Source: Candidatus Bathycorpusculum hydrogenotrophicum (GTDB lineage: Archaea; Thermoproteota; Bathyarchaeia; Bathyarchaeales; Bathycorpusculaceae). From it: 64,000 bases of DNA. Below, piece by piece: positions 39,159-50,070 of this stretch. The notes beneath the pieces were generated by a model. That model ran no database searches. It was not told where the DNA came from and worked only from the letters and a program-made list of their open reading frames with translations. The stretch spans positions 22,785 through 86,784 of the forward strand of contig WRCX01000002.1 in assembly GCA_009783705.1 (NCBI GenBank). Direction: 5' to 3'. Position 1 is the stretch's first letter; the number at the start of each line of letters is the position of its first letter. Made by a program: the position numbers and the translations under genes.

Positions 39159-41117
39159 CTAAATTTCTGGGTTAGACACAGCTTTTTCTATTTTGTAGGC
39201 AAGGGCTTTTTGTAATTCGGCAATGGCGTCGCGGAGTTCGATGGCTTTTTCGAATTCTAATTTTTCGGCGGCTTCACGCATTTTAGCATCTAATTCAGCG
39301 ATTTGGCGTTGGATATCGGATTTGGCGAGATGCTTGGTGCCTTTTATGGTGCTTTCTTTTAGGGTGACGGCTTTGATGATGGTTTGGGGTGTGATACCGT
39401 ATTGTTGGTTGTAGCGTTTTTGGAAGTTACGGCGGTAGTAGGTGAGTTCCATGGCGCGTTTGATGCTCTGGGTTTGGGTATCGGCATAGAGAATGACTTT
39501 GCCATTGACGTTTCGGGCGGCGCGGCCTATGGTCTGTATGAGACTGCGCTCGTCGCGCAGAAAGCCTTCTTTGTCAGCATCAAGGATAAATATGGTCGCG
39601 ACCTCGGGGATGTCTAATCCTTCGCGGAGCAGATTTATGCCAACCAGTATGTCAAACTCGCCGATGCGGAGTTGACGCACCAGCTCAATACGATCAAGGC
39701 TCTCAATTTCGCTGTGCATATATCGTACGCGAAAACCTTCTTTGACAAGATAATCAGTCAGATCTTCTGCCATTCGTTTGGTCAGTGTGGTTATTAGGAC
39801 GCGGTCGCCTCGTTCGATGGTTTGTTTTGCTTGGGCCATCAGATGCTGCATTTGACCCTCGATGGGATGCATTTCTATCTCGGGGTCTAGAAGTCCGGTG
39901 GGTCGAGTGATTAACTCAACTGGCGATCCGCTTTTTTCTAGTTCATATTCGGCAGGCGTTGCTGACACAAAAAGAACACGCCCCATTTTGTGTTCAAACT
40001 CACTGAATTGCAGGGGACGATTATCTAGTGCGCTTGGGAGGCGGAAGCCAAAGTCAACGAGATTTTTTTTGCGGCTATAATCCCCGTTGTACATACCGCG
40101 TGCTTGGGGGATGGTTTGGTGACTCTCATCAATAATGAGCAGGTAATCTTTGGGGAAGTAGTCGATTAGTGTGAATGGGGGTGCACCGGGGTTACGGCCA
40201 TCGAAGTGGCGGCTATAGTTTTCCATACCCGAGCAGAAGCCGATTTCACGAATCATCTCTAGGTCATAGTTTGTTCGTTGTTTTAGCCGTTGGGCTTCAA
40301 GAGGCGGCAGGCCTTTTAGCTGTGCTTCGAGTTCTTGTTCGATGTGCTCGATGGCTTGGGCGTGTTTTTCTTCGGGAACCACGTATTGTCTTGCGGGGTA
40401 GAGGGTAAGTTGGTCAAGGGTGTTTTTCACATCACCCGTTATGGCATGCACTTCTTTTATTTTCGAGATGGTGTTTGCGCTTATTTCGACGCGTATGATA
40501 TCGTTTTCATAGGAGGGTACGATATCAACGGTGTCGCCTCGAACACGGAATTTGCCGGGTTCAAGCGCCTGATCGTTGCGTTCATACTGCATATCTACCA
40601 AGGAGTGGATAAGCTTAATTCGACTCAGAGGCAAGCCCGTTTTTAGCTCAATAGCCATAGTGCGAAAGTCATCAGGGTTACCCAAGCTGTAGATGCAGCT
40701 AATCGAGGCCACAATTATGGTGTCGTTTCTGCTAACAATACTTGAGACAGCATGCATACGCATTTTTTCGATTTCATCGTTAACAGTGCTGTCCTTCTCA
40801 ATGTACATATCCTGGGCCGGCAGATACGACTCAGGCTGATAGTAATCATAGAAGGATATGAAAAATTCTACCCGATTATGAGGAAAGAGCTCTTTAAGTT
40901 CACCATAGAGTTGAGCGGCTAAAATTTTGTTGTGTGCCAGGATTAATGTGGGTTTCTGTAACCTGTTGATGACATTTGCCATAACAAAAGTTTTACCACT
41001 ACCCGTTATACCCAGAAGCGTCTGTTTATCTTTGGTTTTAAAACTCGCCTCTAACTGGTCAATAGCGGTCTGCTGGCCTGGAGAAATCTTGTACGGTGAA
41101 ACAAGCTCAAACTGCAA
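39159..41117 (-). CDS. uvrB: Excinuclease ABC subunit B
   Basis: LLGITGSGKTFVMANVI, EFFISFYDYYQPESYLPAQDMYIEKDS, GINLLREGLDIPEVATIFILDADKEGFLR, C-terminal UVR motif. Confidence 0.96.
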   Translation of the reverse strand: MQFELVSPYKISPGQQTAIDQLEASFKTKDKQTLLGITGSGKTFVMANVINRLQKPTLILAHNKILAAQLYGELKELFPHNRVEFFISFYDYYQPESYLPAQDMYIEKDSTVNDEIEKMRMHAVSSIVSRNDTIIVASISCIYSLGNPDDFRTMAIELKTGLPLSRIKLIHSLVDMQYERNDQALEPGKFRVRGDTVDIVPSYENDIIRVEISANTISKIKEVHAITGDVKNTLDQLTLYPARQYVVPEEKHAQAIEHIEQELEAQLKGLPPLEAQRLKQRTNYDLEMIREIGFCSGMENYSRHFDGRNPGAPPFTLIDYFPKDYLLIIDESHQTIPQARGMYNGDYSRKKNLVDFGFRLPSALDNRPLQFSEFEHKMGRVLFVSATPAEYELEKSGSPVELITRPTGLLDPEIEMHPIEGQMQHLMAQAKQTIERGDRVLITTLTKRMAEDLTDYLVKEGFRVRYMHSEIESLDRIELVRQLRIGEFDILVGINLLREGLDIPEVATIFILDADKEGFLRDERSLIQTIGRAARNVNGKVILYADTQTQSIKRAMELTYYRRNFQKRYNQQYGITPQTIIKAVTLKESTIKGTKHLAKSDIQRQIAELDAKMREAAEKLEFEKAIELRDAIAELQKALAYKIEKAVSNPEI

Positions 41118-41171
41118 TTTCTCTTCCCTGTAAACGACAATGACCCCACCGTTTGAATTAATAAGTTTTGT

Positions 41172-41342
41172 CTATAAACTAGGCAATTTCAAGCGCAGAC
41201 AAATATACAAAATTAACAAACCAACACACGCAATATCTGCAGAATAAGCTAAAAAATTAAAGACGCCCGTTACCAAATCAGTAATACCGCTAACCAACAA
41301 CACAATAGCTATAGAAAGACCGCGAGATAATTTTTGCCACAT
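41172..41342 (-). CDS. Small membrane protein, 56 aa
   Basis: MWQKLSRGLSIAIVLLVSGITDLVTGVFNFLAYSADIACVGLLILYICLRLKLPSL*; hand-translated, below the ORF-track limit. Confidence 0.45.
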   Translation of the reverse strand: MWQKLSRGLSIAIVLLVSGITDLVTGVFNFLAYSADIACVGLLILYICLRLKLPSL

Positions 41343-41402
41343 ATATAACAGGAATAGTTGTGTTTAGGATAGAAAATAAATTGTGCTCTAAAAAGTGAGC
41401 GT

Positions 41403-41696
41403 TTAGGAAACGGTGAGTTTGCCGAATTTACCGACGTTTAGCTGGGTTTCGCCTTTGAAGCTGGTTACGTAGCCATTTTCAATCTTTATGTTGTCGCCCA
41501 CGTTTACCTGCTCGATTTGCTCGTTCCACAGCGTCAATTTTATGCTACCGGTTTCGTCTGCAAGAACGGCGTCAACTATCCGATAAGATTCATCTTTAAA
41601 TCGGGATTTGACTTCTCGCGGGTCGCCTTTTTCGACGATTTTGCCTTCTACGTCAACCCGTTTCATTCCATCGACTAAGTCTTTTATATCAACCAA
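41403..41696 (-). CDS. OB-fold nucleic-acid-binding protein (RPA/SSB-like)
   Basis: VEGKIVEKGDPREVKSRFKDESYRIVDAVLADETGSIKLTLWNEQIEQVNVGDNIKIENGYV. Confidence 0.85.
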   Translation of the reverse strand: MVDIKDLVDGMKRVDVEGKIVEKGDPREVKSRFKDESYRIVDAVLADETGSIKLTLWNEQIEQVNVGDNIKIENGYVTSFKGETQLNVGKFGKLTVS

Positions 41697-41802
41697 TTTA
41701 CTTCACTTCTAGCTGTTCGCTTAACGCTTTTTCTTCTTTGTATGATATAAATCTTGCCCAATAATTAACGGATACAAAAAGAAGAGAAGAAAGGTATAGC
41801 GT

Positions 41803-43158
41803 TTAGACAACGCCTAGGATAAACCATAGAACCAAGAGCGTTATGCCTACGCTAATAGCAGAAATGATTAGGCATTTTATGGTGGATAAGTCCTGGTTTA
41901 GCCCTTTAGAGTCATTTACTACTATGGGGGTTTGCGATGGTTCAGTTGGTTGGATGATTACGGGTTGTGCTTTGATTGCTTTTATAACAAAAGCGCCCAG
42001 TGCTATCAGCCAAACATAGGATGCAACGAACATAACGGTGATAATACCGCGAAAGACACCCAGTGATGCATCTATGGCGGCAAGGCTTGCCTGTGACTGT
42101 GGAAGAAGCGCGGAAACGGCATTTGCTGGATAGTACAGTGCGCCAAGAGGATCAAAGAGAGTGCCAAATGATACATCGAAGGGATAGTAGACTGTGGGCA
42201 TAGTTGCAGTTGCAATTACACCTATGGCCGCCCGTATTACCATAACCATCATAGCAATCCCTAGTCCAATAAAGAGCGGTTTCCAAAGAACTGTACTTTT
42301 TAGGGCTCTGCAGAATAGATAGATAATCCCGCTTAGAACTATCCAAGTGAAGAGAAACTGGAGAGAATACACCTGGAGGAACTGTACAAGTAAACCAACA
42401 CTGTTGTACTCCAGCGGTGTTAGGTATAGGCCGCGGAAGAATAAGGCGCCTATGCGAACGGTTATGTTTTGGCTATCGGGATAGTCTAATTGCAAAGACA
42501 AAGAGGTTATGTTGCCCCACAGGGGATTGCCGGTTTCGCTCCAGCCTTTTGCGTTGGGTCCTACGGGGATAGTTAAATTACCCCATTGATTAACAGCTGA
42601 AGCACCAGCTAAATCGCTGGTCAGATCGTAAGTATAGTAATTGCTATCGGAAAGTGAGTAGAGAGTTAAGGTTGCGTTTTTGGGAACAGTTATGGGTTGA
42701 ACTAGCTTTATGTTTAAGGTGAGATTTTGGAAACCATTTTCACTACAATCTACATTATCTGTGTCAACCAGTGCTGCTGAGAGGGTATTGGTATTTGCAG
42801 CATCCATCTGAAGACTAAAGTTTCCAAAAAGAGGATAATAAGCCAAAGGATCAGTTGGAGGACGCAACAGATTAGCTATGAAAACAGTATTGTTGTAGTA
42901 ATCAGCAAAGTTGTTGGTTAAATTCACATTTGGAGCCGTTGCCCAGCTGGTGGCGTTTGTAAATGTTTGGATTAAACCACTAACAGGCTGGGTCTGTTCC
43001 AACTCGATTTTGCTGAATTGACCAAAAGCATAACCAACTTGCAGACCTATAAAGAGAAGAAATATTATAATTGCACCAAGATACTTGGGATTTGCGACAA
43101 CACGCTTGAATACTTTACGTGGTGCATAAAGGACTTCTACGATATCATTGAGAATCAA
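41803..43158 (-). CDS. Yip1-like multi-pass membrane protein with large extracytoplasmic insertion
   Basis: N-terminal EVLYAPRKVFKRVVANPKYLGAIIIFLLFIG, four to five C-terminal TM segments. Confidence 0.65.
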   Translation of the reverse strand: MILNDIVEVLYAPRKVFKRVVANPKYLGAIIIFLLFIGLQVGYAFGQFSKIELEQTQPVSGLIQTFTNATSWATAPNVNLTNNFADYYNNTVFIANLLRPPTDPLAYYPLFGNFSLQMDAANTNTLSAALVDTDNVDCSENGFQNLTLNIKLVQPITVPKNATLTLYSLSDSNYYTYDLTSDLAGASAVNQWGNLTIPVGPNAKGWSETGNPLWGNITSLSLQLDYPDSQNITVRIGALFFRGLYLTPLEYNSVGLLVQFLQVYSLQFLFTWIVLSGIIYLFCRALKSTVLWKPLFIGLGIAMMVMVIRAAIGVIATATMPTVYYPFDVSFGTLFDPLGALYYPANAVSALLPQSQASLAAIDASLGVFRGIITVMFVASYVWLIALGAFVIKAIKAQPVIIQPTEPSQTPIVVNDSKGLNQDLSTIKCLIISAISVGITLLVLWFILGVV

Positions 43159-43347
43159 GCTTTCGTTTCCTCACTATCTGAAAACAACAGGGCATTATTA
43201 AGTGTTATTCACATCACACTAAACCAACGCAACAACTACAAACCAAATAGAACACAAACAAACCCGGAATTATAACACAAAAATACCAGAGAAATATGAG
43301 AAACCGCCTATTGCAAACACGCCCTTGACACCACGAGGCGGCTATTG

Positions 43348-44376
43348 TTAGCTGTTAGATTTTTTGAGGCTTGCCTCGAGTTCTTTTCTTGTCATAGAAC
43401 CTAGTTTTATGGGTGCATCAGATAGCCAGGGGATGTATTCCCATTTCCAGAGGCGGTTGTTTGTGTCATGTTCGGCCATTGCATGATTGGATGTGTTAAC
43501 AAATACTACAGGATGATTTTGGTTCATAAAGTAGTATTTTATGGGATGTTTGGGTGGAGGCGGAGGAGCTTTGTCTCCGTGGATGGAGTCAGCGTTAATT
43601 TCGTTGTTACCGCTATAGATACCCTCGAAAACGAAGGTATTATTTTGGGGGTTTTTAGCTATGTTGATTTTGAAGGTTTCTAGATCCATTGTTCTGCCGT
43701 ATATGAGGCGGCGGATACACTCATAGATTGAATTTAAGATACCGTGCTGGCGGAGGCGTTCATTTTCAAAGAGAACAGAGACTTCTATGGTGTAGGAACC
43801 ATCAGGGTTTTGGGGTTCTTTGGCACAGTGGACTTCGCGTACAAAGTTCTTTAGGGCATCAATACTTGGTTGATATATAATTGGAATCAGCTCTACCGAT
43901 TGTGGTTCAACTTGAGCCTTTATGATATTGTCTGGGTTTATGGAAGGATGCACTAACTCATGGACTATTTCGTGGTATAGTTGGTAGATTGTAGAGTTTG
44001 TGATGTCTTTGTCTTTTTGGGCCCACTCCCAGATCCAATGTTTATCGTCGAGTTGTAAAACCCAGCGTTCTTTTGGGCCGGTTCTTTTTTCGGGGATGTT
44101 ATTTCGAGCGGTATAGGTTTCTGTTTGGGGTTCGTGGGGTACCTTGTAGATCTCAAATCCCAGCATGTAGCGGAGCACTACATCTTTTTGCATGTAGTGG
44201 CTGTATTTGGTTTGGTTGCTTCGAACCACAATTAAGCATTGGTCTTTTAGGGTTCTTGCAATGCTTATGGTGCAGTTGTCTGAATCCCAAAGTTCTTCGT
44301 TTCCGGTCCATGAAAACTTACCGAATAACCCAATTTTCCACCGCTGCTCTTTAACGGTAAACCAGACAGCCTCCAA
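43348..44376 (-). CDS. Uncharacterised protein
   Basis: 342-aa ORF; no family recognised. Confidence 0.55.
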   Translation of the reverse strand: MEAVWFTVKEQRWKIGLFGKFSWTGNEELWDSDNCTISIARTLKDQCLIVVRSNQTKYSHYMQKDVVLRYMLGFEIYKVPHEPQTETYTARNNIPEKRTGPKERWVLQLDDKHWIWEWAQKDKDITNSTIYQLYHEIVHELVHPSINPDNIIKAQVEPQSVELIPIIYQPSIDALKNFVREVHCAKEPQNPDGSYTIEVSVLFENERLRQHGILNSIYECIRRLIYGRTMDLETFKINIAKNPQNNTFVFEGIYSGNNEINADSIHGDKAPPPPPKHPIKYYFMNQNHPVVFVNTSNHAMAEHDTNNRLWKWEYIPWLSDAPIKLGSMTRKELEASLKKSNS

Positions 44377-44708
44377 ATCATGAACCCCAATCGTTAAACG
44401 GCTATCTCTATTGTTGAGGGTTAATAAAAACCCTTGCTGTAAAAACGGCTAAAGAAATAGTTTACATAAATAATTTGAAGTGGACTCGGTAGCGGAAAAA
44501 GCACTCACAGACCTCCAGCTTAAATTTCCCCGCCTTTAGCCTCAGCGTACCTCGATATCCTCATTGTCCAAACTCTATAGGAAAGAGACCGACTTATTTG
44601 GGTTTAGTTTTCAAACTGCTTTTGAATCAGTTTTTCTCGTCAAACTTGCTTGTGTTACATAATGTTCATATCGTATCGGTTCTAATTTTTGGGTTATGAG
44701 GGCAAGGC

Positions 44709-45401
44709 ATGAGCCGGGTTTGGATAATCTGCAAAAAGATCTTTAGTTTAACTCTGATTTTTAACGCACTCTTGACTATAGCCTGTGCAGTGAGTATTCT
44801 CTCAAGTGTCTACTGGATTTATCCGGGTTGGAAACCTTTTAGTCCCTACCTTGTTGATGGCTATGTGTTTTGGGTCGTTATCGTTGCAGCAGTTCTAAAT
44901 GTTTTTCCAAGTGCACTCTTGGGACGAAAATTGCACACGGGCAGGTTTCTTTTCCATCACTATGTATATGGTTTTCTTGTTTTAGCAGTTGGCACCATTT
45001 ATGTCACTTTTTTTACGCCTGTATCGGTAGCAACTATTTTTTTGGTCAACAACACCGTTGCCTCGGTGAATGCGGGTCGGTTTCTGTTGCTGGGCGGATT
45101 AACATTGCTCCTTGATGATTTGCCCGATGTCTCCAAACACATAGAGACAGCCCTTAATCATATGAAAGCAGGAGCGTTTCGTATTAGAAAATTAATCATT
45201 GCCGCCCAACTCGGAACAGGAGTTATCTCGTTGTATTTGTTTGTTGCAGTATGTGTTGCCATGATTCAGGTGCCAGAATGGGTAACATTAGCCAACTTTA
45301 TCCTAATCCTTACTACTTTTATCACATCAGTATGCTCATTTATCTTTGTAAAGAGAAAAGTTTGGGATAGTATTATGATCAAACAAGAAAATACGCATTA
45401 G
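44709..45401 (+). CDS. Uncharacterised multi-pass membrane protein
   Basis: 230-aa ORF with several hydrophobic segments. Confidence 0.6.
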   Translation: MSRVWIICKKIFSLTLIFNALLTIACAVSILSSVYWIYPGWKPFSPYLVDGYVFWVVIVAAVLNVFPSALLGRKLHTGRFLFHHYVYGFLVLAVGTIYVTFFTPVSVATIFLVNNTVASVNAGRFLLLGGLTLLLDDLPDVSKHIETALNHMKAGAFRIRKLIIAAQLGTGVISLYLFVAVCVAMIQVPEWVTLANFILILTTFITSVCSFIFVKRKVWDSIMIKQENTH

Positions 45402-45429
45402 AGCGTCTTGGATCTGGGGTAAAAGGGGT

Positions 45430-45650
45430 TTATGGGGGGATGACGCCCATGCGGCTACATTCTTCTTTTAGGCTGTCGCGGAGTTGTTTGAGGCTTAGCC
45501 GTTTATGTGCGTATTCGTCGCCATCGATTTTGTCTGTGCGTAAATCGGTGTCAAGTTGAGCTATCTGTGAGTTAATTTCTATGATGCGTGCTTTAATCTG
45601 ATCTACATACGAAGCGGCGGCTTTTTCTTGTCCAATAACCTCTGAGGGGG
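45430..45650 (-). pseudogene. Frameshifted C-terminal coiled-coil extension of the ABC ATPase at 45651-46331
   Basis: Adjacent frame reads NCLAPSEVIGQEKAAASYVDQIKARIIEINSQIAQLDTDLRTDKIDGDEYAHKRLSLKQLRDSLKEECSRMGVIPP*; joins if one base is added to the T5 run at 45659-45663. Confidence 0.6.
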
Positions 45651-46331
45651 CTAGGCAGTTTTTATGACGCCGTCTTCGATACGCAGAATTCTACTAGAAA
45701 CGCGGGCAACGCTTGGGTCATGGGTAACCATGATGATGGTTTTTCCTAGTTCTTGGTTGATCTTGACCAGATGCTCTGCGATGATTCGTGCATTAGCGGT
45801 GTCTAATTCACCGGTAGGTTCGTCTGCTAAAAGAATTGGGGCATCGTTTGCTAGTGCGGAGGCTATGGCGATTCTTTGTTGTTCACCACCACTGAGGTCC
45901 TCTGGCTTATGGTCAGCTCGGGCGTCTAAACCAACAATATTTAGGAGTTCCTGTACACGTTTTTTGCGTTTATCGCGTTTGACACCTGAGGCTACCATGG
46001 AGAATTCAATGTTTTCCTGTGCGGTAAGCGTGGGGATTAGGTTGAGGTTTTGGAAGATGTGCCCGACCATTTTTCTGCGGAAATCAACCAGTTGTCGTAC
46101 AGAGAGGTTTGTAACGACTTTGTCTCCTACGGTAACTGTGCCAGCAGTGGCCTTGTCAAGTCCTCCGATTATATTTAGCAGGGTCGATTTGCCGCTACCG
46201 CTAGGACCAATGATGGAAATGAGTTCACCGGAGGATATTTCAAGGTTTAAACCTCTTAACGCCTGGACTTCGATGTGTCCAGTGTGGTGAATTTTAACCA
46301 AATCTTTTACTTTTATGTTTAATCCGCTCAT
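45651..46331 (-). CDS. ABC transporter ATPase (LolD/MacB-like)
   Basis: [55 protein letters not shown]. Confidence 0.93.
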   Translation of the reverse strand: MSGLNIKVKDLVKIHHTGHIEVQALRGLNLEISSGELISIIGPSGSGKSTLLNIIGGLDKATAGTVTVGDKVVTNLSVRQLVDFRRKMVGHIFQNLNLIPTLTAQENIEFSMVASGVKRDKRKKRVQELLNIVGLDARADHKPEDLSGGEQQRIAIASALANDAPILLADEPTGELDTANARIIAEHLVKINQELGKTIIMVTHDPSVARVSSRILRIEDGVIKTA

Positions 46332-49155
46332 CTTGTTCTAACCATCTTTTCTAGTTTAGTAACATACTGACTAGTCATAACTAAAATTGCACCTATTGTG
46401 GACGCATATATGAGAGCAGCGTAGGTTCCTATGACAACAAAAGCGTTAGATGGGAAAACTAGGCGCTGAGTTACTAGATTGTAGGAGTTGATGTATACGT
46501 TGCTCGCAGTTATATTGCCATATATGACAATTACGCCAACCACTATTCCCAAGATTACTGCAAAGGTAATGATTGCCAAACTCTCAGAGAGAAACATCCA
46601 TACAAGTTGTCTAAAAGATAAGCCGCGTACACTCATCAAAGTAGCTTCGCGACTACGTTCTTTTAAGCTAACTATAGCTATCAAGGCGGTACCAACTGAA
46701 GCTGAGAGAACAGCAAAGATAAGACCAAAATTCTGCAACTCTAGAATTTGGAGATCGTTGTAAGTGTTAAGATTATCCATTTCAACTGAACGCCGCCACT
46801 GCTCATCAAAGGATTGAACGCCATATACATCTAAGTATAGAGCGCGAATTTGATTTGCGACATCGGTGCCATTGACACCTGGTTCTATGCTGATTAAGAT
46901 TTTGGAAGACCAATATTCTAAGACATAGATATCACTGCCCTCAGTCATGTTAAACAGATCTCGAGGTACATAAGAACAAAATGGCGAATAGAGAGTTTGA
47001 ACCCCGTTGATGTAAGAGTAGGAATTGCTGTTGTCTTGAGGTTCAGGGCCAAAGAATCCCACAACCCGTAGTTGTCGTGCACAGGAAGAGAAATCCACAG
47101 CTATCTCATCGTAGAGCTTGAGATCAAGCTGTTTGGCAACAGTCCGATCTAAAATGATAGTATTGTTGTTTGATTTTAACTCAGCAAGCATCTGATTCAT
47201 GCTTGGGCCACCGCTAAACCAACCATCTTCATAGTAAGCACACTCAGCCCACGCATCTGGTTCTATGGTTCGCACACTCATATAACTAGTCCTATCTCCC
47301 ACTGAAAAGGCAGTAAGAGAGCGCTCTATGGTTGCATTGCGTATACCAGATACGTTCTGGGTTATATTACTAAGAATTTCTTGACTCCTAGTCACATTAG
47401 CCACCGACACGCTTATGTCAGCGCCAACATTGTTGTGGACATTACGCTCAATATAGTCCTCTTGACTGGCTATTTGTCCGGTAACTTGGACACTAAGACC
47501 AATAATTAGAGCGATCAAAAAGGCTATGGCTGCCAAGCGTGCGGGATTTCGCCTAACGTTCTTTGCGGCCAAAGCACCCAAGTCACCCATAGCTGAGGAA
47601 ATCTTTGTTGTTACCGCTTGGAATTTAGTTGAATCAAGAATGACAAGTTTTGTGAAGCCCCAGAAGAACAGCAAAGGACCGATGTAGGTCATAGCCTGAT
47701 CAAATATAACCACTGGAACTGAGAGCACAGAAACAAACATGTTCCCCTGGAAGCTCATTTGATTAAACAGATACTGAACGTTCACACCTAATAGAAATAT
47801 GACAATCTTGTAGCTACCCAATATTAGAGCAACTAGTGGAAATATTTTTCGTGAGGGTTTGCTTGGAGGCATATAATTACGAAGAGCATCAACTGCAGCT
47901 ATCTTTGAGGCTTTACGAGCCGATAAAAATACTGCCGCAACAGCCAAAACAACGGCAAAAATAATGGTAGTTACTGCGACTATAGGATTTAACAGAGTTG
48001 AACTGAAAATATGAGCCACATTAACTGTACCGAGATAATATTGGTTTAAGAGTAAACCGCCAAAGGTACCCAATAAACCGCCGATTAGACCAATCACTAA
48101 TGCTTCTGTTAAAAACATCCGTTGAATTTGTCCGCTTGAGAGACCTTTTGTTGAGAGTAAACCAATCTCCCGTCTGCGAATGTTAAAGGACACATCAGAA
48201 ACGGTATAGCCCAAATACCAAGCAACAAAGAAGATGGGTATAGAAACCATAATAAAACCATTGAGCATATTTTGAGAATCATAGTTATATGACCATAGAG
48301 CACTGCGGAGCATATTGTCGACCCAGCCCCAAGAGAGATAGTTACCAAGAACACGATTTTGGATGTTAGTAGCTACTCGGTCAACGTTATTTATTGATTC
48401 TTGGATATTGAAAGGACTGATGAGATCTTCTCGGTCCACATCGATGATAAATCCTATTTGAGTAGTGCCACAACCATCCAATGTGGAAGTCCACATCTTT
48501 GTAAGTGTGCTCTCCCAGCCAATAATCAATAAATCACTCCGATAACCGCTAAAGTCAATAGAATTACCCCGGAGGTTATCTGTACAGTATGCATAACCGT
48601 CATCGGTTAATTCTGCAAATCCAGCCACTGTCAAGTTAACGGCGAAAGTTGAGGCGTTGTCGTATTTTGGCTGGTAGAAAGTCATCTGAGTGGTAATGAC
48701 ATCACCAATGGCGGTTCGATTTGCAAGCTGTGTGCCAGTTATGATGTAGGTATAATTTTCAGGTATACCGTCACTGGGTTTGTTTAGCCATTCATCATAA
48801 ATTCGAGAGTTATTGGGAAAACTTATCATCGGCACAGAAAGAAGACAATTGGTATAGTTATCAGCTGGGAACCCTAAATCTTGCCAAGACCGAGACACTA
48901 TCTCAACATCTGTGACACCTTGACATTAAGTATATCTTGCACTACTAAGGGCACGTTTGTGTAGTTGAACTGGTTCTGGAACGTCATATCAGCTTTGAGG
49001 GAGCCAAGATGCTTGTTAAACGACTGATCAGATGCTATATCTGATTTTACCCATATGCCAGCGAAAAATGTTGCTGCCAAGGTTATACCGATTAACAGAG
49101 CGGTGAAAAGTTTCCAGTTGCGAAACACATGCCTAATGGGATACATTAGCGACAT
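46328..49155 (-). CDS. FtsX/MacB-like ABC permease, split by an apparent single-base deletion near 48918
   Basis: N-terminal piece 48898-49155 (MSLMYPIRHVFRNWKLFTALLIGITLAATFFAGIWV...DILNV) and main piece 46328-48898 with two FtsX-like modules; inserting one base gives NV-x-GVTDVEIVSRSWQDLG. Confidence 0.82.
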
Positions 49156-49379
49156 TGCAATTCTCTTTCTACCTTACTCTGTGTAGTGATATTAAGTTTA
49201 CGCACAGATCGTATAGAGCTATCAAACAGCACTCAACAAAGTAGCCATCCGAAATTTAGACTCAAAAATCCGATTCCCAAAAAAAGATGACACGAACGCA
49301 ACAAAAAGAAATACACACCACAGATAAACTGCATCAACTACATTTTTCATATTCTTAACTGTGCCAATACAACAATACA

Positions 49380-50012
49380 TCAGATTTCAAGGGGTTGTGT
49401 TTGTTTAAGTGAGTGAAAAGTGACTGCCAGAAGTATAAAGGCCACATATACCATAAGGGAACCGGAAAACATCACTGTTGTTACCGCAAGTGACCCATTG
49501 AACGATGTGTTTAGAACAATTAGCAAAATTTGATTCACTACAATGACCACAGCTGTACATACCAATGGAACTATTGAACCAATAAACAACATTATGCCTG
49601 CGGAGCGAAAGAGGCGCTTGCCAGAGCAGGCCGCCAATGTGTTAAGTGTACGTCGATAGAACAAAGCCATCAACAAGATAAAGCTGAATGCTACAACGCC
49701 ATTAAAACCTATCAGCGGAGTGATTTGTCGGGTTATTATGGTTCCTGAGTCAGTGGTTGATATAACAACTGAGGGGAAATATAAGCTAAGAAGAAAACTA
49801 ATCAGAGTGACAGTTAGCACATAGAGACCAACTATACCAAAAATCGTGCCTACGGCGGCGTTACGGTAAATACTACGGTCTTTGTATTGTTCGACGAAAA
49901 CTCTCATGCCCCAGAGAACAAGAACAAGCCCAAAGATGTTTAATATTGGAATTAACAACAGAACCGAGCCTATTTTAGCTAAAAGATTATTTGAGGTACT
50001 AACGCCACTCAT
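49380..50012 (-). CDS. DUF996-like multi-pass membrane protein
   Basis: LAKIGSVLLLIPILNIFGLVLVLWGMRVFVEQYKDRSIYRNAAVGTIFGIVG; several TM segments. Confidence 0.7.
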   Translation of the reverse strand: MSGVSTSNNLLAKIGSVLLLIPILNIFGLVLVLWGMRVFVEQYKDRSIYRNAAVGTIFGIVGLYVLTVTLISFLLSLYFPSVVISTTDSGTIITRQITPLIGFNGVVAFSFILLMALFYRRTLNTLAACSGKRLFRSAGIMLFIGSIVPLVCTAVVIVVNQILLIVLNTSFNGSLAVTTVMFSGSLMVYVAFILLAVTFHSLKQTQPLEI

Positions 50013-50070
50013 AAATGCCCATCATCAAGTAAGCCATATCTTTCATCAGGATAAACTTTTATGATACCCA

